NCBI RefSeq assembly: GCF_003604215.1
Contig: NZ_QXGS01000010.1
Coordinates: 59,011 to 123,010 of the forward strand
Length of the DNA: 64,000 bases
DNA from: Teichococcus vastitatis
Lineage (GTDB): Bacteria; Pseudomonadota; Alphaproteobacteria; Acetobacterales; Acetobacteraceae
Reading direction: 5' to 3'
Part shown: positions 45,471 to 54,131 of the stretch, in pieces
Layout: each line of letters begins with the position of its first letter
Position numbering within the stretch: position 1 is the first letter of the stretch
The notes under the pieces: model-generated
Told to the model about the DNA's origin: nothing
What the model saw: the letters and a program-made list of their open reading frames with translations, nothing else
Database searches by the model: none
Translations under genes and position numbers: made by a program

Positions 45471-47294
45471 TCACTCCACCGTCACGGCCTTCGCCAGGTT
45501 GCGCGGCTGATCGACGTCGGTGCCTTTCAGCACAGCGACGTGGTAGGCCAGCAGTTGCACCGGAATGGCGTGCAGGATCGGCGCCACAAAGGGATCCACG
45601 GTGGGCAACACCACCACCCGCTCGGCGAAGCGGCGGAGCGCCGGTGCCCCTGCGGCATCGGTGAAGGCCATGATGCGGCCGCCACGCGCCGCCGCTTCCT
45701 GCAAATTGGAGGCGGTTTTCTCGAACAACGGGCCTGAGGGGCAGAGCGCGATCACCGGCACGTCGCGGTCGATCAGGGCGATCGGCCCGTGCTTCATCTC
45801 GCCCGCCGCATAGCCCTCGGCGTGAATGTATGAGATTTCCTTGAGCTTCAGCGCGCCTTCCAGCGCGATCGGGTACAGCGAGCCGCGGCCCAGGAACAGC
45901 ACGTCGCGGGCCAGGGCCACCTCGCGGGCCATGTCCTGAATCTCGCTGCCCTTCTCCAGCAGCGCCGCGGCATGGCCGGGCACCTCCAGCAGGGCGGCCG
46001 TGAGGCGGGCCTCTTCCCCGGCCGACAGGGTCCCGCGCGCCCGGCCGAAGCCCAGCGCCAGGCTGGCCAGCACCGCGAGCTGGGCGGTGAAAGCCTTGGT
46101 GGAGGCGACGCCGATCTCCGGGCCCGCGATGGTCAGCAGCGTGCCGTCGCTTTCCCGGTCCATGGTGCTTTCGCTCACATTCACCACAGCGAGCACATGC
46201 TGCCCGCGCTGCTTCAGCAGGCGAAGCGCCGCCAGAGTGTCGGCCGTTTCGCCGGACTGGCTGACCAGCAGCGCGGCGCCACCCTCCGGCAGCGGCGGAT
46301 CGCGGTAACGCAGCTCGCTGGCGACGTCGGAATCCACCGGGATGCGGGCCACCTGCTCAATCCAGTAGCGCCCCACCTGCGCCGCCAGATAGGCCGAGCC
46401 GCAGGCCGAAAAGGTGATCCTGGGCACCACCGCGGGATCGAAGGGCAGCGGCGGCAGTACCACCGCACGGGTCGCCGGGTCGATATGCTGGCGCAGCGTG
46501 TCGCCCAGCACCACCGGATGCTCATGGAGTTCCTTTTCCATGAAGTGCCGGTAATTGCCCTTGCCTACGGCGGCACCGGAATAGGCGGTCAGCTTGACCT
46601 CGCGCTGCACCGGCCGGTCTGCGGCGTCGAAGAACCGCGCCTCATTGTCCGACAACACCACCCAATCGCCCTCCTCCAGATAGGCGATGCGGCGGGTCAT
46701 CGGCGACAGCGCCAGCGCGTCGGAGCCGACAAACATCTCCTCCTCTCCGTAACCCACGGCCAGCGGGCTGCCCTGGCGCGCCGCGATCAACTTGCGGCCG
46801 TGGCCGGCGAAGATCATCGCCAAGCCAAAGGCGCCGTGGATGCGCTTCAGCGTGGCAGACACCGCCTGTTCCGGCGTGGCGCCGCCGGCCAGCAGGTGAT
46901 CGAGCAGCTTGGCCACCGTCTCGGTATCGGTTTCGGTCTCGAACGCGACCCCCTCGGCCTCCAGCTCGGCACGCAGCTCGGCGTAGTTCTCAATGATGCC
47001 GTTATGCACCACCGAGACGCGGGCGGTGCCGTGCGGATGCGCGTTGCGCTCCGTGGGCGCGCCATGCGTCGCCCAGCGCGTGTGGCCGATCCCGGTGGTG
47101 CCGGCCAGGGGCTGGCGGTCCAGCACGGCCGCCAGGTTCTGCAGCTTGCCCTCGGCGCGGCGCCGCTCCACGTGACCGTTCACCAGCGTGGCGATGCCGG
47201 CGCTGTCATAGCCGCGATATTCCAGCCGCTGCAGCGCTTCCAGCAGGCGCGGCGAGGCGGCATCGCGCCCCACCAGTCCGACGATGCCGCACAT
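45471..47294 (-). CDS. glmS: glucosamine-6-phosphate synthase
   Basis: A 607-residue amidotransferase making glucosamine-6-phosphate from fructose-6-phosphate and glutamine, first step to UDP-GlcNAc and cell wall. The N-terminal nucleophile is Cys2 (MCGIVGLVGRDA); GHTRWATHGAPTERNAHPH is in the glutaminase domain; two SIS domains follow, with FSACGSAYLAAQVGRYW and SQSGETADTLAAL. It starts 2 bases after the glmU stop, an operon with glmU. Confidence 0.96.
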   Translation of the reverse strand: MCGIVGLVGRDAASPRLLEALQRLEYRGYDSAGIATLVNGHVERRRAEGKLQNLAAVLDRQPLAGTTGIGHTRWATHGAPTERNAHPHGTARVSVVHNGIIENYAELRAELEAEGVAFETETDTETVAKLLDHLLAGGATPEQAVSATLKRIHGAFGLAMIFAGHGRKLIAARQGSPLAVGYGEEEMFVGSDALALSPMTRRIAYLEEGDWVVLSDNEARFFDAADRPVQREVKLTAYSGAAVGKGNYRHFMEKELHEHPVVLGDTLRQHIDPATRAVVLPPLPFDPAVVPRITFSACGSAYLAAQVGRYWIEQVARIPVDSDVASELRYRDPPLPEGGAALLVSQSGETADTLAALRLLKQRGQHVLAVVNVSESTMDRESDGTLLTIAGPEIGVASTKAFTAQLAVLASLALGFGRARGTLSAGEEARLTAALLEVPGHAAALLEKGSEIQDMAREVALARDVLFLGRGSLYPIALEGALKLKEISYIHAEGYAAGEMKHGPIALIDRDVPVIALCPSGPLFEKTASNLQEAAARGGRIMAFTDAAGAPALRRFAERVVVLPTVDPFVAPILHAIPVQLLAYHVAVLKGTDVDQPRNLAKAVTVE

Positions 47295-47296
47295 TC

Positions 47297-48619
47297 CTAC
47301 TTCGTCTCCTTGGAGCGGGCGTCGCGAAAGGCGGCGGCCAGGCCAGGCTTCTCCGTGGTGCGCGTCCGGCCGAACGCCAGCGCGTCGGGCGCCACGTCGC
47401 GGGTGATGGTGGAGCCGGCGGCGGTGAACGAACCGTCGCCCAAGCGCAGTGGCGCCACCAGGGTGGAATTTGAGCCGACGAACACACCTGCGCCGATCTC
47501 GGTGCGGTGCTTGTTGAAGCCGTCATAGTTGCAGGTGATGGTGCCGGCGCCGATGTTGCTGCCGGCACCGATGCTGGCATCGCCCAGGTAGGCCAGGTGA
47601 TTGGCCTTGGCACCCTCGCCCAGCACGGCGTTCTTCAGTTCCACGAAATTGCCGACATGCGCCCGCGGGCCCACCTCCGCACCCGGCCGCAGCCGGGCAA
47701 AAGGTCCGATCACGGCGCCGCGCCGCACCACGCAGCCCTCCAGATGGGAGAAGGCGCGGATCTCGACCTCGTCCTCGACCGTGACGCCGGGGCCGAACAC
47801 CACGTCGGGCCCGACCACCACGTCCTTCCCAAGCCGCGTGTCGTGGCTGAAGGTGACGCTGTCCGGCCGGATCAGGGTGGCACCGCCCGCCATCGCCGTC
47901 TGGCGCAGCCGTCCCTGCACCTCCGCCTCAGCCTCGGCCAATTCGATGCGGCTGTTGATGCCGCGCAGTTCGGCTTCCGGCGCTTCCACGGCGATCACGC
48001 GGCGGCCTGCGGCCACCGCCAGGGGCACCACATCCGGCAGATAGTACTCGCCGGCACGGTTGTTGTTGCGCACCTGGCGCAGCCAGCCGAACAATTCGCC
48101 GGCCGGGGCGCAGAGTACGCCGGCATTGCACAGGCCGATCGCCCGCTCGGCTGCATCCGCGTCGGCGAATTCGACGATCCGGATCACGTCGCCCTTCGCA
48201 TCCTGCAGCACGCGCCCGTATTTCGCCGGATCGGCAGGGCGCATCGCCAGCAGCGCGAGCCCGGCCTCGGACCGGGCGGCGCGCAGGCGGGTCAGCGTGT
48301 CCGGGGCGATCAGCGGGTTGTCGGCATAGAGCACCGCGACGTCGCCGTCGAAACCTTCCAGCAGCGGCGCCGCCTGCAGCGCGGCGTGGCCAGTCCCCAG
48401 GCGCTCCCGTTGCACCACCGTGGCGTGCGGCGCGGCGGCGCGTTCCAGCGCCGGCATGTCGGGGCCGGTGACCACCACGACGCGGTCGAACACCTGCTCG
48501 CAGGCAGCGATCAGGTGGTTGAGCATCGGCCGCCCGGCGATCGGGTGCAGCGCCTTGGGCAGGCGGCTTTTCATGCGGGTCCCGAGACCGGCGGCGAGCA
48601 GAATGGCGGTGGCTGGCAT
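47297..48619 (-). CDS. glmU: bifunctional GlmU (UDP-GlcNAc pyrophosphorylase / GlcN-1-P acetyltransferase)
   Basis: A 440-residue two-domain enzyme. The N-terminal uridyltransferase has LAAGLGTRMKSRLPKALHP and the magnesium-binding YADNPLIAPDTL. The C-terminal left-handed beta-helix has hexapeptide repeats (VVGPDVVFGPGVTVEDEVE, GAVIGPFARLRPGAEVGP) and the active-site LGDASIGAGSNIGAGTITCNYDG near residue 350 (position only). ATG 48619 chosen; frame is open upstream. Operon with glmS. Confidence 0.94.
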   Translation of the reverse strand: MPATAILLAAGLGTRMKSRLPKALHPIAGRPMLNHLIAACEQVFDRVVVVTGPDMPALERAAAPHATVVQRERLGTGHAALQAAPLLEGFDGDVAVLYADNPLIAPDTLTRLRAARSEAGLALLAMRPADPAKYGRVLQDAKGDVIRIVEFADADAAERAIGLCNAGVLCAPAGELFGWLRQVRNNNRAGEYYLPDVVPLAVAAGRRVIAVEAPEAELRGINSRIELAEAEAEVQGRLRQTAMAGGATLIRPDSVTFSHDTRLGKDVVVGPDVVFGPGVTVEDEVEIRAFSHLEGCVVRRGAVIGPFARLRPGAEVGPRAHVGNFVELKNAVLGEGAKANHLAYLGDASIGAGSNIGAGTITCNYDGFNKHRTEIGAGVFVGSNSTLVAPLRLGDGSFTAAGSTITRDVAPDALAFGRTRTTEKPGLAAAFRDARSKETK

Positions 48620-48702
48620 GTCCACGCTTGTGCCGGGGATCGCCCCTGTCGGGCAAGGGGCCGCTGCCGGGGCCGGCGTCACATCGCATTGCCGAAGGAA
48701 AC

Positions 48703-49392
48703 ATGGCATGGCTGCCGCCCATGACAGGCACCGTGATCTTCGACCTGGACGGCACCCTGGTGGACAGCCGCCCCGACATCCGCGCCGCGCTGGACCGGCT
48801 GATGGCCGCCCGCGGCCACCCCCCCTTCACCCTGGAGGAGGTGACACGCTTCATCGGCGATGGCGTGCCGGTGCTGATCCAGCGCGCTTTCGCCGCCCGC
48901 GGCCTGCCGGCCGACCCCACCGCCCTGCCCGCCTTTCTCGCTGATTATGAGAAGCACGCGGCGGTGGAAACGCGACCCTTCGCCGGCATTCCCGAGGTGC
49001 TGGACCAGTTGCAGGCGGCGGGATGGCGCATGGCCGTCTGCACCAACAAGCCCGAGCGTGCGGCACGGCTGCTGCTGGAGGCGCTGGGCCTCGCGCACCG
49101 CTTCGCGGCGCTGGGCGGCGGCGACAGCTTTCCGGTGCGCAAGCCGGACCCGGCTCATGTGCTGGCGACCCTGACCGCCGCCGGCGGCAGTGAAGGCCGT
49201 GCCGTGATGGTGGGCGACCACCACAACGACGTGGCCGCCGGAGCCGCGGCCGGGCTGCCGGCAATCTTTTGCGGATGGGGCTACGGATTGCCGGAAATGG
49301 CGGGCGATGCGCCGGTGGCGAGCCGCCCGGCTGAGTTGCCGCCGCTGCTGGCATCCGCCCTGGCGGGTGCCCCGTCGACTTCCAGCAGGTAG
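48703..49392 (+). CDS. gph: phosphoglycolate phosphatase (HAD family)
   Basis: A 229-residue HAD phosphatase. Motif I VIFDLDGTLVDSRPDI, motif II CTNKPERAA, motif III lysine in VRKPDPAHVL and motif IV VMVGDHHNDVAAG. Cleaves 2-phosphoglycolate to glycolate. ATG 48703 with AAGGA seven bases ahead; ATG 48721 is an alternative. It is divergent from glmU and overlaps the convergent DUF3108 gene by 112 bases. Confidence 0.9.
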   Translation: MAWLPPMTGTVIFDLDGTLVDSRPDIRAALDRLMAARGHPPFTLEEVTRFIGDGVPVLIQRAFAARGLPADPTALPAFLADYEKHAAVETRPFAGIPEVLDQLQAAGWRMAVCTNKPERAARLLLEALGLAHRFAALGGGDSFPVRKPDPAHVLATLTAAGGSEGRAVMVGDHHNDVAAGAAAGLPAIFCGWGYGLPEMAGDAPVASRPAELPPLLASALAGAPSTSSR

Positions 49393-50150
49393 CCGGTCAA
49401 CGGCCCGAGCCAGCGGCCGGGCATCTGCACCCGCACCGGCAGAAAGGGCGCGCCCGGGAACGGCCGTGCCATCCAGGCCATGCCCTCCTGCGGCGCACGC
49501 GCTTCCGCATCGTCGTCGCGGCGGAAGCCGCCGGTCTGCCGGCCACTGAAGCCGCAGCGGACCGCTTCGCCATGCCAGGCCGTTCGCCATGGCGCCAGGA
49601 TGTCGCGGCCCAGCGTGCGGGCGGTAAACTCGGCGGAGCGGCGCCCGTCGAACACGGCCGCGCGGCCTTCGCAGCGTCCGCTGCTGGCCAGGTTCCGGGT
49701 CAGCTGCGCCAGGGCGCTCAGGGAGTCGATGGTATTGCGCCGCAGTTCCAGTGGCACCGGCTCCCGGTCCGGGTCGGTGGCAGGCAGCAATTGCCGGAGT
49801 ATCGGATCGCCTTGCGGGTAGTCGAGCACCACCCTGCGCGGCTCGCCGCGCCACACGCCATCGACCATGAAGCGTTGCGGCGCCACCTGCCCATCCTGCC
49901 AGGTACCGTCCACCCGGGAGGTGGCGCCGCCACCGCTGAACAGGCTAGCCACCCCAGTGAAGCGGGACCGCGATTCGATGCTGTACCGGCCCGGCGCGGC
50001 GAGGTCGAACACCACCTCCAGCCGCATCACCTGCAGGCCTGCCGCCTGCACGCCATACACGGCGCGCAGCGGCTCCGCCAGGGCCGGGCGCGGCCCCAGG
50101 ACCGGCAATGCCGTGACTGCAAGCATGAGAACGGCGGCGAAGCAACGCAT
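49281..50150 (-). CDS. DUF3108 periplasmic protein
   Basis: A 289-residue protein with signal peptide (RCFAAVLMLAVTALPVLG, cut near ALAEP) and the DUF3108 layout: LRAVYGVQAAGLQVMRLEVV, then YSIESRSRFTGVASLFSGGG and the later LPVRVQMPGRWLGPLTGYLLEV. DUF3108 folds as a beta-barrel-like lipid-interacting domain; function unproven. The true ATG is 50150 (an in-frame TTG lies one codon before). Its 3' end overlaps gph by 112 bases on the opposite strand. Confidence 0.85.
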   Translation of the reverse strand: MRCFAAVLMLAVTALPVLGPRPALAEPLRAVYGVQAAGLQVMRLEVVFDLAAPGRYSIESRSRFTGVASLFSGGGATSRVDGTWQDGQVAPQRFMVDGVWRGEPRRVVLDYPQGDPILRQLLPATDPDREPVPLELRRNTIDSLSALAQLTRNLASSGRCEGRAAVFDGRRSAEFTARTLGRDILAPWRTAWHGEAVRCGFSGRQTGGFRRDDDAEARAPQEGMAWMARPFPGAPFLPVRVQMPGRWLGPLTGYLLEVDGAPARADASSGGNSAGRLATGASPAISGNP

Positions 50151-50253
50151 CAATGGGATGTGGGCGTGCAGCCGGTTGTTTGAAGGGCGAAAACCCGGCG
50201 GAGGACTGCTTGACAGCCCTCGTCCCCCCCGGTATTTCCCGCCCCACCTCGAT

Positions 50254-50328
50254 GGGTGCGTAGCTCAGCGGTAGAGCATCGCCTTCACACGGCGGGGGTC
50301 ACAGGTTCAATCCCTGTCGCACCCACCA
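50254..50328 (+). tRNA. tRNA-Val (anticodon CAC)
   Basis: A 75-base cloverleaf with encoded CCA. Acceptor GGGTGCG pairs with CGCACCC; anticodon stem TCGCC/GGCGG with loop TTCACAC, anticodon CAC; T arm CACAGGTTCAATCCCTGT. It reads GTG. It is alone, between DUF3108 (opposite strand) and a broken EF-hand gene. Confidence 0.96.
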
Positions 50329-50362
50329 TCGGGGTTTTCCTTTTCCTGACAGTGTCGCAGGT

Positions 50363-50863
50363 TCAGCCCGGATGGCGATGGTTCCGGCTGCCGCGCAGCT
50401 CAGTCCCGGCCAGGGCGCCGTCACCATCGCGATCGGCCGCCCGAAACAAAGCCACGGCGATCGGCCGCACTTCCTCCAGCGTCACCCGTCCATCACGATT
50501 GCTGTCCGCGGCGCGGAACATGGCGTCGACCCGTTGCTCCATGGCGTGCCGGGCGCGCTCCGGCAGGGCCGGGCGTGCCTCGGCCGACCGCATCGCCACG
50601 GCTCAGGTCCGCAGGAAATCGCCCAGCTCCTGCCGGGTCAGCGCGGTGTCACGGTCGGCATCCGCCTCGGCAAAGCGGGCCGACAGGAAATTCAATCCTT
50701 CACTCTCGGCGACGCGGCCATCGTGGTTGCCATCGGTCAGGTCAAACAGGCCAGCGGTGCCGGGCCGGTGTTGCGGCGCCGGCTGCGCCAGGGCCGGCAG
50801 GGTCGTCGCCAGCAGAACGGCGCTGAGCATGATCGGGCCGAACGAACGGTTCATGTCGGGCAT
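50363..50863 (-). pseudogene. EF-hand calcium-binding protein interrupted by an in-frame TGA
   Basis: On the minus strand one reading frame from ATG 50863 to 50363 would encode about 166 residues: a signal peptide (MLSAVLLATTLPALAQP) and four EF-hand-like loops, DLTDGNHDGRVAESE, ADADRDTALTRQE, ADSNRDGRVTLEE and ADRDGDGALAGTE. The frame is cut at TGA 50603-50605 after the second loop. The second half has its own in-frame GTG 50599 and ATG 50593 only 3 and 9 bases on, so it could be two coupled small genes, but the symmetric four-hand layout favours one broken gene. Confidence in the real stop depends on sequence quality. Confidence 0.65.
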
Positions 50864-51019
50864 CCTTCCCTCCAGGCGGCACAGGCGCCGCCTTTGCAGG
50901 AGAGATGGGACACTGTTGTAACGGCCGCGTTGCCAGCCCGGTGCGGCGGGTGAAAAACTGTGACCCGGGCGCGATCATCCGGACCGTGCCAGGCGGCAGA
51001 AGCCGCCTGACCGGGCGAA

Positions 51020-52225
51020 TCAGCGCCGACGAGGCTTCACCACGGGCTTACGGGCCGGTGCAACAGTCCGAACCCGCACGCGGGTACCGCCATCCCCCTG
51101 CTCCACCACCGTGCGCGCCGCCACGCGCCGTGTTGCCGCGGCCGGACGGTCCGGATTGCGCGCGGAGGCCTGCGCGGCGGCGAGGCGGACCGTCTTGCGA
51201 GCGGCAACAACCGAACGCGTCGCGGCCACCGGGCGCGCTGCGGCCCGGCGGGTCAGCGACGGGGCAGCACGCGCCACCATGCCACCGGCCCGAACCGTGC
51301 GCAGCGTCGCGGCCGCAGCCGTGCCGCCCACCGCGGCCAGGGCCAGACCACGCGGAACAGCGGCATTGGCCATCACCACCCCACCGCTGCCGTCAACGCC
51401 AAGCTGGGCGAAGCCGCGATCCAGCAGCGCCGCCGCGTGGCGGTCCCGCTCCACCCAGGAACTGCCGCCGAACACCGCCACGATCAGCCGCTGGTTGTCG
51501 CGTTGCGCGCTGCTCACGATGTTGAAGCCGCTGGCATCGACATAACCGGTCTTGATGCCATCGACCCCTTCATAGGCGTCCAGCATGCGGTTGTGGTTGC
51601 GCAGCGTGACAGGGCCCATGACGTGCCGGCGGGTGCCGAAGTAATGGTAATATTCGGGAAAGTCGCGCTGCAGCCGGAGGCCCAGCATCGCCATGTCATG
51701 GGCCGTGGTGATCTGGTCGATGTCCGGCAGGCCGGAGGCATTGCGGAAGGTTGTGCCACTCAGGCCGATGGCGCGCGCCCGCAGCGTCATCATCTGGGCG
51801 AAGCGCGGTTCGCTGCCACCGCCAAGCGTTTCCCCGAGCAGCGAGGCCACGTCATTGGCCGATTTGGTGACCAGGGCGTAGATGGCGTTCTCGACCGTGA
51901 TGCTGCGACCCGGCGGCAGACCCAGCTTCGAAGGCGGGCGGCTGGCGGCCGTGGGCGTCATCTCGAGGCGCTGCTGCAGGCTGATCTCGCCACGCCGCAG
52001 CGCGCCGAACAGCATGTAGAGCGTCATCATCTTGGTCAGCGATGCCGGATGGCGCGGCGCTTCGGCGTTGCTGCCGAACAGCACCTTGCCCGATTGCGGA
52101 TCCAGCACGACGGCGGCGTATCGCGCGCTGCCGATCTGCGCCGCGGCAGAGCGCGGCAAGGCAGCCATCAGCAGCGCGGAGGCGGCAATGAGCCCCAGCT
52201 GCCGGACCGCACGACCCAATTGCAT
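51020..52225 (-). CDS. D-alanyl-D-alanine carboxypeptidase (PBP5/6-like)
   Basis: A 401-residue peptidoglycan carboxypeptidase trimming the pentapeptide. Signal peptide at residues 1-30 (LIAASALLMAALPRSAAAQ); SxxK at Ser62-Lys65 (HPASLTKMM), SxN at Ser122-Asn124 (TKSANDVA) and KTG at 225-227 (DGIKTGYVD). From about residue 300 the normal domain is replaced by a roughly 100-residue Ala/Arg/Val-rich basic tail, with no SPOR or beta-sandwich visible. ATG 52225 (GGGGG six bases ahead) is used; 52231 is possible. Confidence 0.9.
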   Translation of the reverse strand: MQLGRAVRQLGLIAASALLMAALPRSAAAQIGSARYAAVVLDPQSGKVLFGSNAEAPRHPASLTKMMTLYMLFGALRRGEISLQQRLEMTPTAASRPPSKLGLPPGRSITVENAIYALVTKSANDVASLLGETLGGGSEPRFAQMMTLRARAIGLSGTTFRNASGLPDIDQITTAHDMAMLGLRLQRDFPEYYHYFGTRRHVMGPVTLRNHNRMLDAYEGVDGIKTGYVDASGFNIVSSAQRDNQRLIVAVFGGSSWVERDRHAAALLDRGFAQLGVDGSGGVVMANAAVPRGLALAAVGGTAAAATLRTVRAGGMVARAAPSLTRRAAARPVAATRSVVAARKTVRLAAAQASARNPDRPAAATRRVAARTVVEQGDGGTRVRVRTVAPARKPVVKPRRR

Positions 52226-52596
52226 AGTCATCCCCCGAAGCAACCTCACTCCCCCGTGAGGCGAACGGATACTAAGCAATTCGCTAACTAGGTGTCACCC
52301 GGAACGCTTGGCGAACAAGGGTTTTCCCCAAAGCCTTACAGCACGGTCTTACCACATTCTGGAGGATCGCTCGGGCTGCGATCCGCAGAGCCGGGGCGCT
52401 CTCCGAAACAGCCATGCTGCAGTGCAAAAAAACTTCTGGACTTCATGCAACTTCATTGCCATAACGGTTTTATGCTGCGCCGCACCAAAGGCATGGCATT
52501 CGGATGCCGCCCCATGGCCCTCGCGTGCCGCGTCCGAAGCTGCGAGGAGGGCCTGCCCCGGCGTGCCGGGACACTGGATCACGGAGGGAGGACGCG
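52226..52596. promoter_or_regulatory. divergent promoter region with TGC-rich PhaR-like sites
   Basis: About 370 bases between the carboxypeptidase and the second phasin. Two TGC-rich elements stand out: ATGCTGCAGTGCAA at 52414-52427 (with the palindrome CTGCAG) and TATGCTGCGCCGCAC at 52471-52485. PhaR of Paracoccus and relatives represses phasin genes through TGC-rich sites of the form CTGC-N3-4-GCAG. These are candidate operators, supported by position ahead of a phasin but not tested. Confidence 0.5.
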
Positions 52597-53181
52597 ATGA
52601 CGAATGCGCCCAAGCCAGCGAAGCCCAAGATCACTCCAGCACCGGAGGCTTTGCAGGCCGTCGTTGAGGAGACCAAGGTCTTGATCGAACAGGCTTCGAG
52701 CAACGCCACCCCTCCCACTATGCCCAAAACACTGCAGACCGGCGCGGAACAAAGCCGCACGGCAACGGAGAGAAGCATGGATCAGGCAACCCGCACGGCG
52801 GATGGCTTCCGTAAGGCCACCGAGGAAGCCATGGAGTTCAGCCGCGGCAATGTCGAGGCGCTCACCAAGGCCACGCAGACCTACATGAGCGGCATGCAGG
52901 AGCTGAGCAAGCAGGCTTTCGCCGTGATGCAGGCGATGAACGAGCAAGCCTTGCAGAACGCCAAGGCGCTGGCCACCGTCAAGAGCCTGCGCGACGCGAT
53001 GGAGCTGCAGACCACCTTCGCCAAGTCGCAGATGGAGAAGGGCATGGCGGAGGCGACCAAGCTGAACGAAGCCGCCTTCAAGTTGGCCGAGCAGTCTTCC
53101 GCGCCGATCGCCGCCCGCATGACGCTGGCCATGGAGCGGATCGCCCGCCCGGCCGCGCTTCAGCAGAGCGCCGCTCAGTAA
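52597..53181 (+). CDS. phasin family protein
   Basis: A 194-residue phasin with a Pro/Lys-rich N-terminal 15 residues and then long helices: MDQATRTADGFRKATEEAME, NVEALTKATQTYMSGMQELS and MNEQALQNAKALATVKSLRD. It should coat polyhydroxyalkanoate granules. ATG 52597 is preceded by GGAGGGAGG, a very strong ribosome site, fitting an abundant protein. TGC-rich elements upstream and a very strong terminator at 53259-53292 support a well expressed single gene. Confidence 0.9.
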   Translation: MTNAPKPAKPKITPAPEALQAVVEETKVLIEQASSNATPPTMPKTLQTGAEQSRTATERSMDQATRTADGFRKATEEAMEFSRGNVEALTKATQTYMSGMQELSKQAFAVMQAMNEQALQNAKALATVKSLRDAMELQTTFAKSQMEKGMAEATKLNEAAFKLAEQSSAPIAARMTLAMERIARPAALQQSAAQ

Positions 53182-53258
53182 ACAGCGCTTCCAGTCAGGC
53201 GAGCGCGGCGGGCCGGTTCACGGGCCGTCGCGATCCTGGCCTGTTTGAACAGCCTGCA

Positions 53259-53302
53259 CGGCCCCGCCGCTCATGACCGAGCGGCGGGGCCGCTGCTGTT
53301 TT
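53259..53302 (+). terminator. strong rho-independent terminator after phasin
   Basis: A perfect 14-bp GC stem CGGCCCCGCCGCTC / GAGCGGCGGGGCCG (53259-53272 with 53279-53292) with a 6-base loop, then CTGCTGTTTT. It is 77 bases after the phasin stop. The rest of 53182-53519 shows no gene. Confidence 0.85.
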
Positions 53303-53519
53303 GGCCGCCGTTATTTTCCCCGCCAGCGGCTTTTCCGGCGGCTTTCCTGCACCGGGCCCTTCACCTTGGCGCCCCGGCTCCGATATTATCCCCAACCACC
53401 TGGATGGCTCCGGGGCTCGGCAGGATGCTCTTGTCCGGCCCGGTTCACGGTCTTCCGGGTTCAGTCCGCGGGATTTCCCCAGACGTGCAGCAGATAACCG
53501 GCAGGCCCTCGGCAACGAT

Positions 53520-53909
53520 ATGACGGACCACAACAGGCACCACGCTCAGGACGGAAACGGGCAGGACCCGGACGGCACGGGCGGGGCGGGGCAAGGTGGA
53601 CAGGGCGGTGACGGTGCCGCGACTGGCGTCGTCGTCAAGGCGCGTCCGCGCACCCGCAAGCCCGCCATGTACAAGGTGCTGATGCTGAACGACGACTACA
53701 CGCCGATGGAATTCGTCGTGCATGTGCTGGAGCGGTTCTTCCAGAAGAGCCGTGACGAGGCGACCCGCATCATGCTCCACGTCCATCGCCGCGGCGTGGG
53801 GGTTTGCGGCGTCTTCACCTACGAGGTTGCCGAAACCAAGGTCACCCAGGTTATGGACCTGGCCCGGCAGAACCAGCACCCGCTCCAATGCACCATCGAG
53901 AAGGACTAA
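53520..53909 (+). CDS. clpS: ATP-dependent Clp protease adaptor ClpS
   Basis: A 129-residue N-degron adaptor for ClpA. The core (from about residue 48) has [20 protein letters not shown] (with the Asn-Asp pocket), [20 protein letters not shown] and [15 protein letters not shown]. It carries a longer than usual N-terminal extension of about 45 residues rich in Gly, Gln and Asp ([19 protein letters not shown]). ATG 53520. clpA follows 222 bases on. Confidence 0.94.
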   Translation: MTDHNRHHAQDGNGQDPDGTGGAGQGGQGGDGAATGVVVKARPRTRKPAMYKVLMLNDDYTPMEFVVHVLERFFQKSRDEATRIMLHVHRRGVGVCGVFTYEVAETKVTQVMDLARQNQHPLQCTIEKD

Positions 53910-53993
53910 GCCACGCGGCCGCCCGAAATGGCGGATTCGTGGCAGCTTCTTCACAGATGCCGGTGGCGGCGCGCCCCGGCTTCTGTCTAACCT

Positions 53994-54021
53994 CTTGAAA
54001 CGGTCGCACTGCACCCCGTCT
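53994..54021 (+). promoter_or_regulatory. candidate RpoH (sigma-32) heat-shock promoter for clpA
   Basis: CTTGAAA at 53994-54000 and CCCCGTCT at 54014-54021 with a 13-base gap match the sigma-32 pattern CTTGAAA-N11-16-CCCCATNT with one mismatch. It lies 111 bases ahead of the clpA start. A hairpin GGAGAG-gtctca-CTCTCC (54026-54043) follows. No such match was found ahead of clpS. Confidence 0.5.
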
Positions 54022-54131
54022 TTAAGGAGAGGTCTCACTCTCCGTTCAGGCTGGGTGGGAAGGCCGAATTCTTCTCGGTGCCGGGCTCTCCCATCCTCCG
54101 GCACCGTTCCTGGAAGGGGAGCGTCAAACGC

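Noticed and set aside
47295-47296. glmS ribozyme upstream of glmS
   Set aside because: glmU ends two bases before glmS, leaving no room; the ribozyme is a Gram-positive feature.
52470-52778. Minus-strand frame with hydrophobic N-terminus opposite the phasin leader
   Set aside because: No ribosome site; overlaps the phasin start region and promoter.
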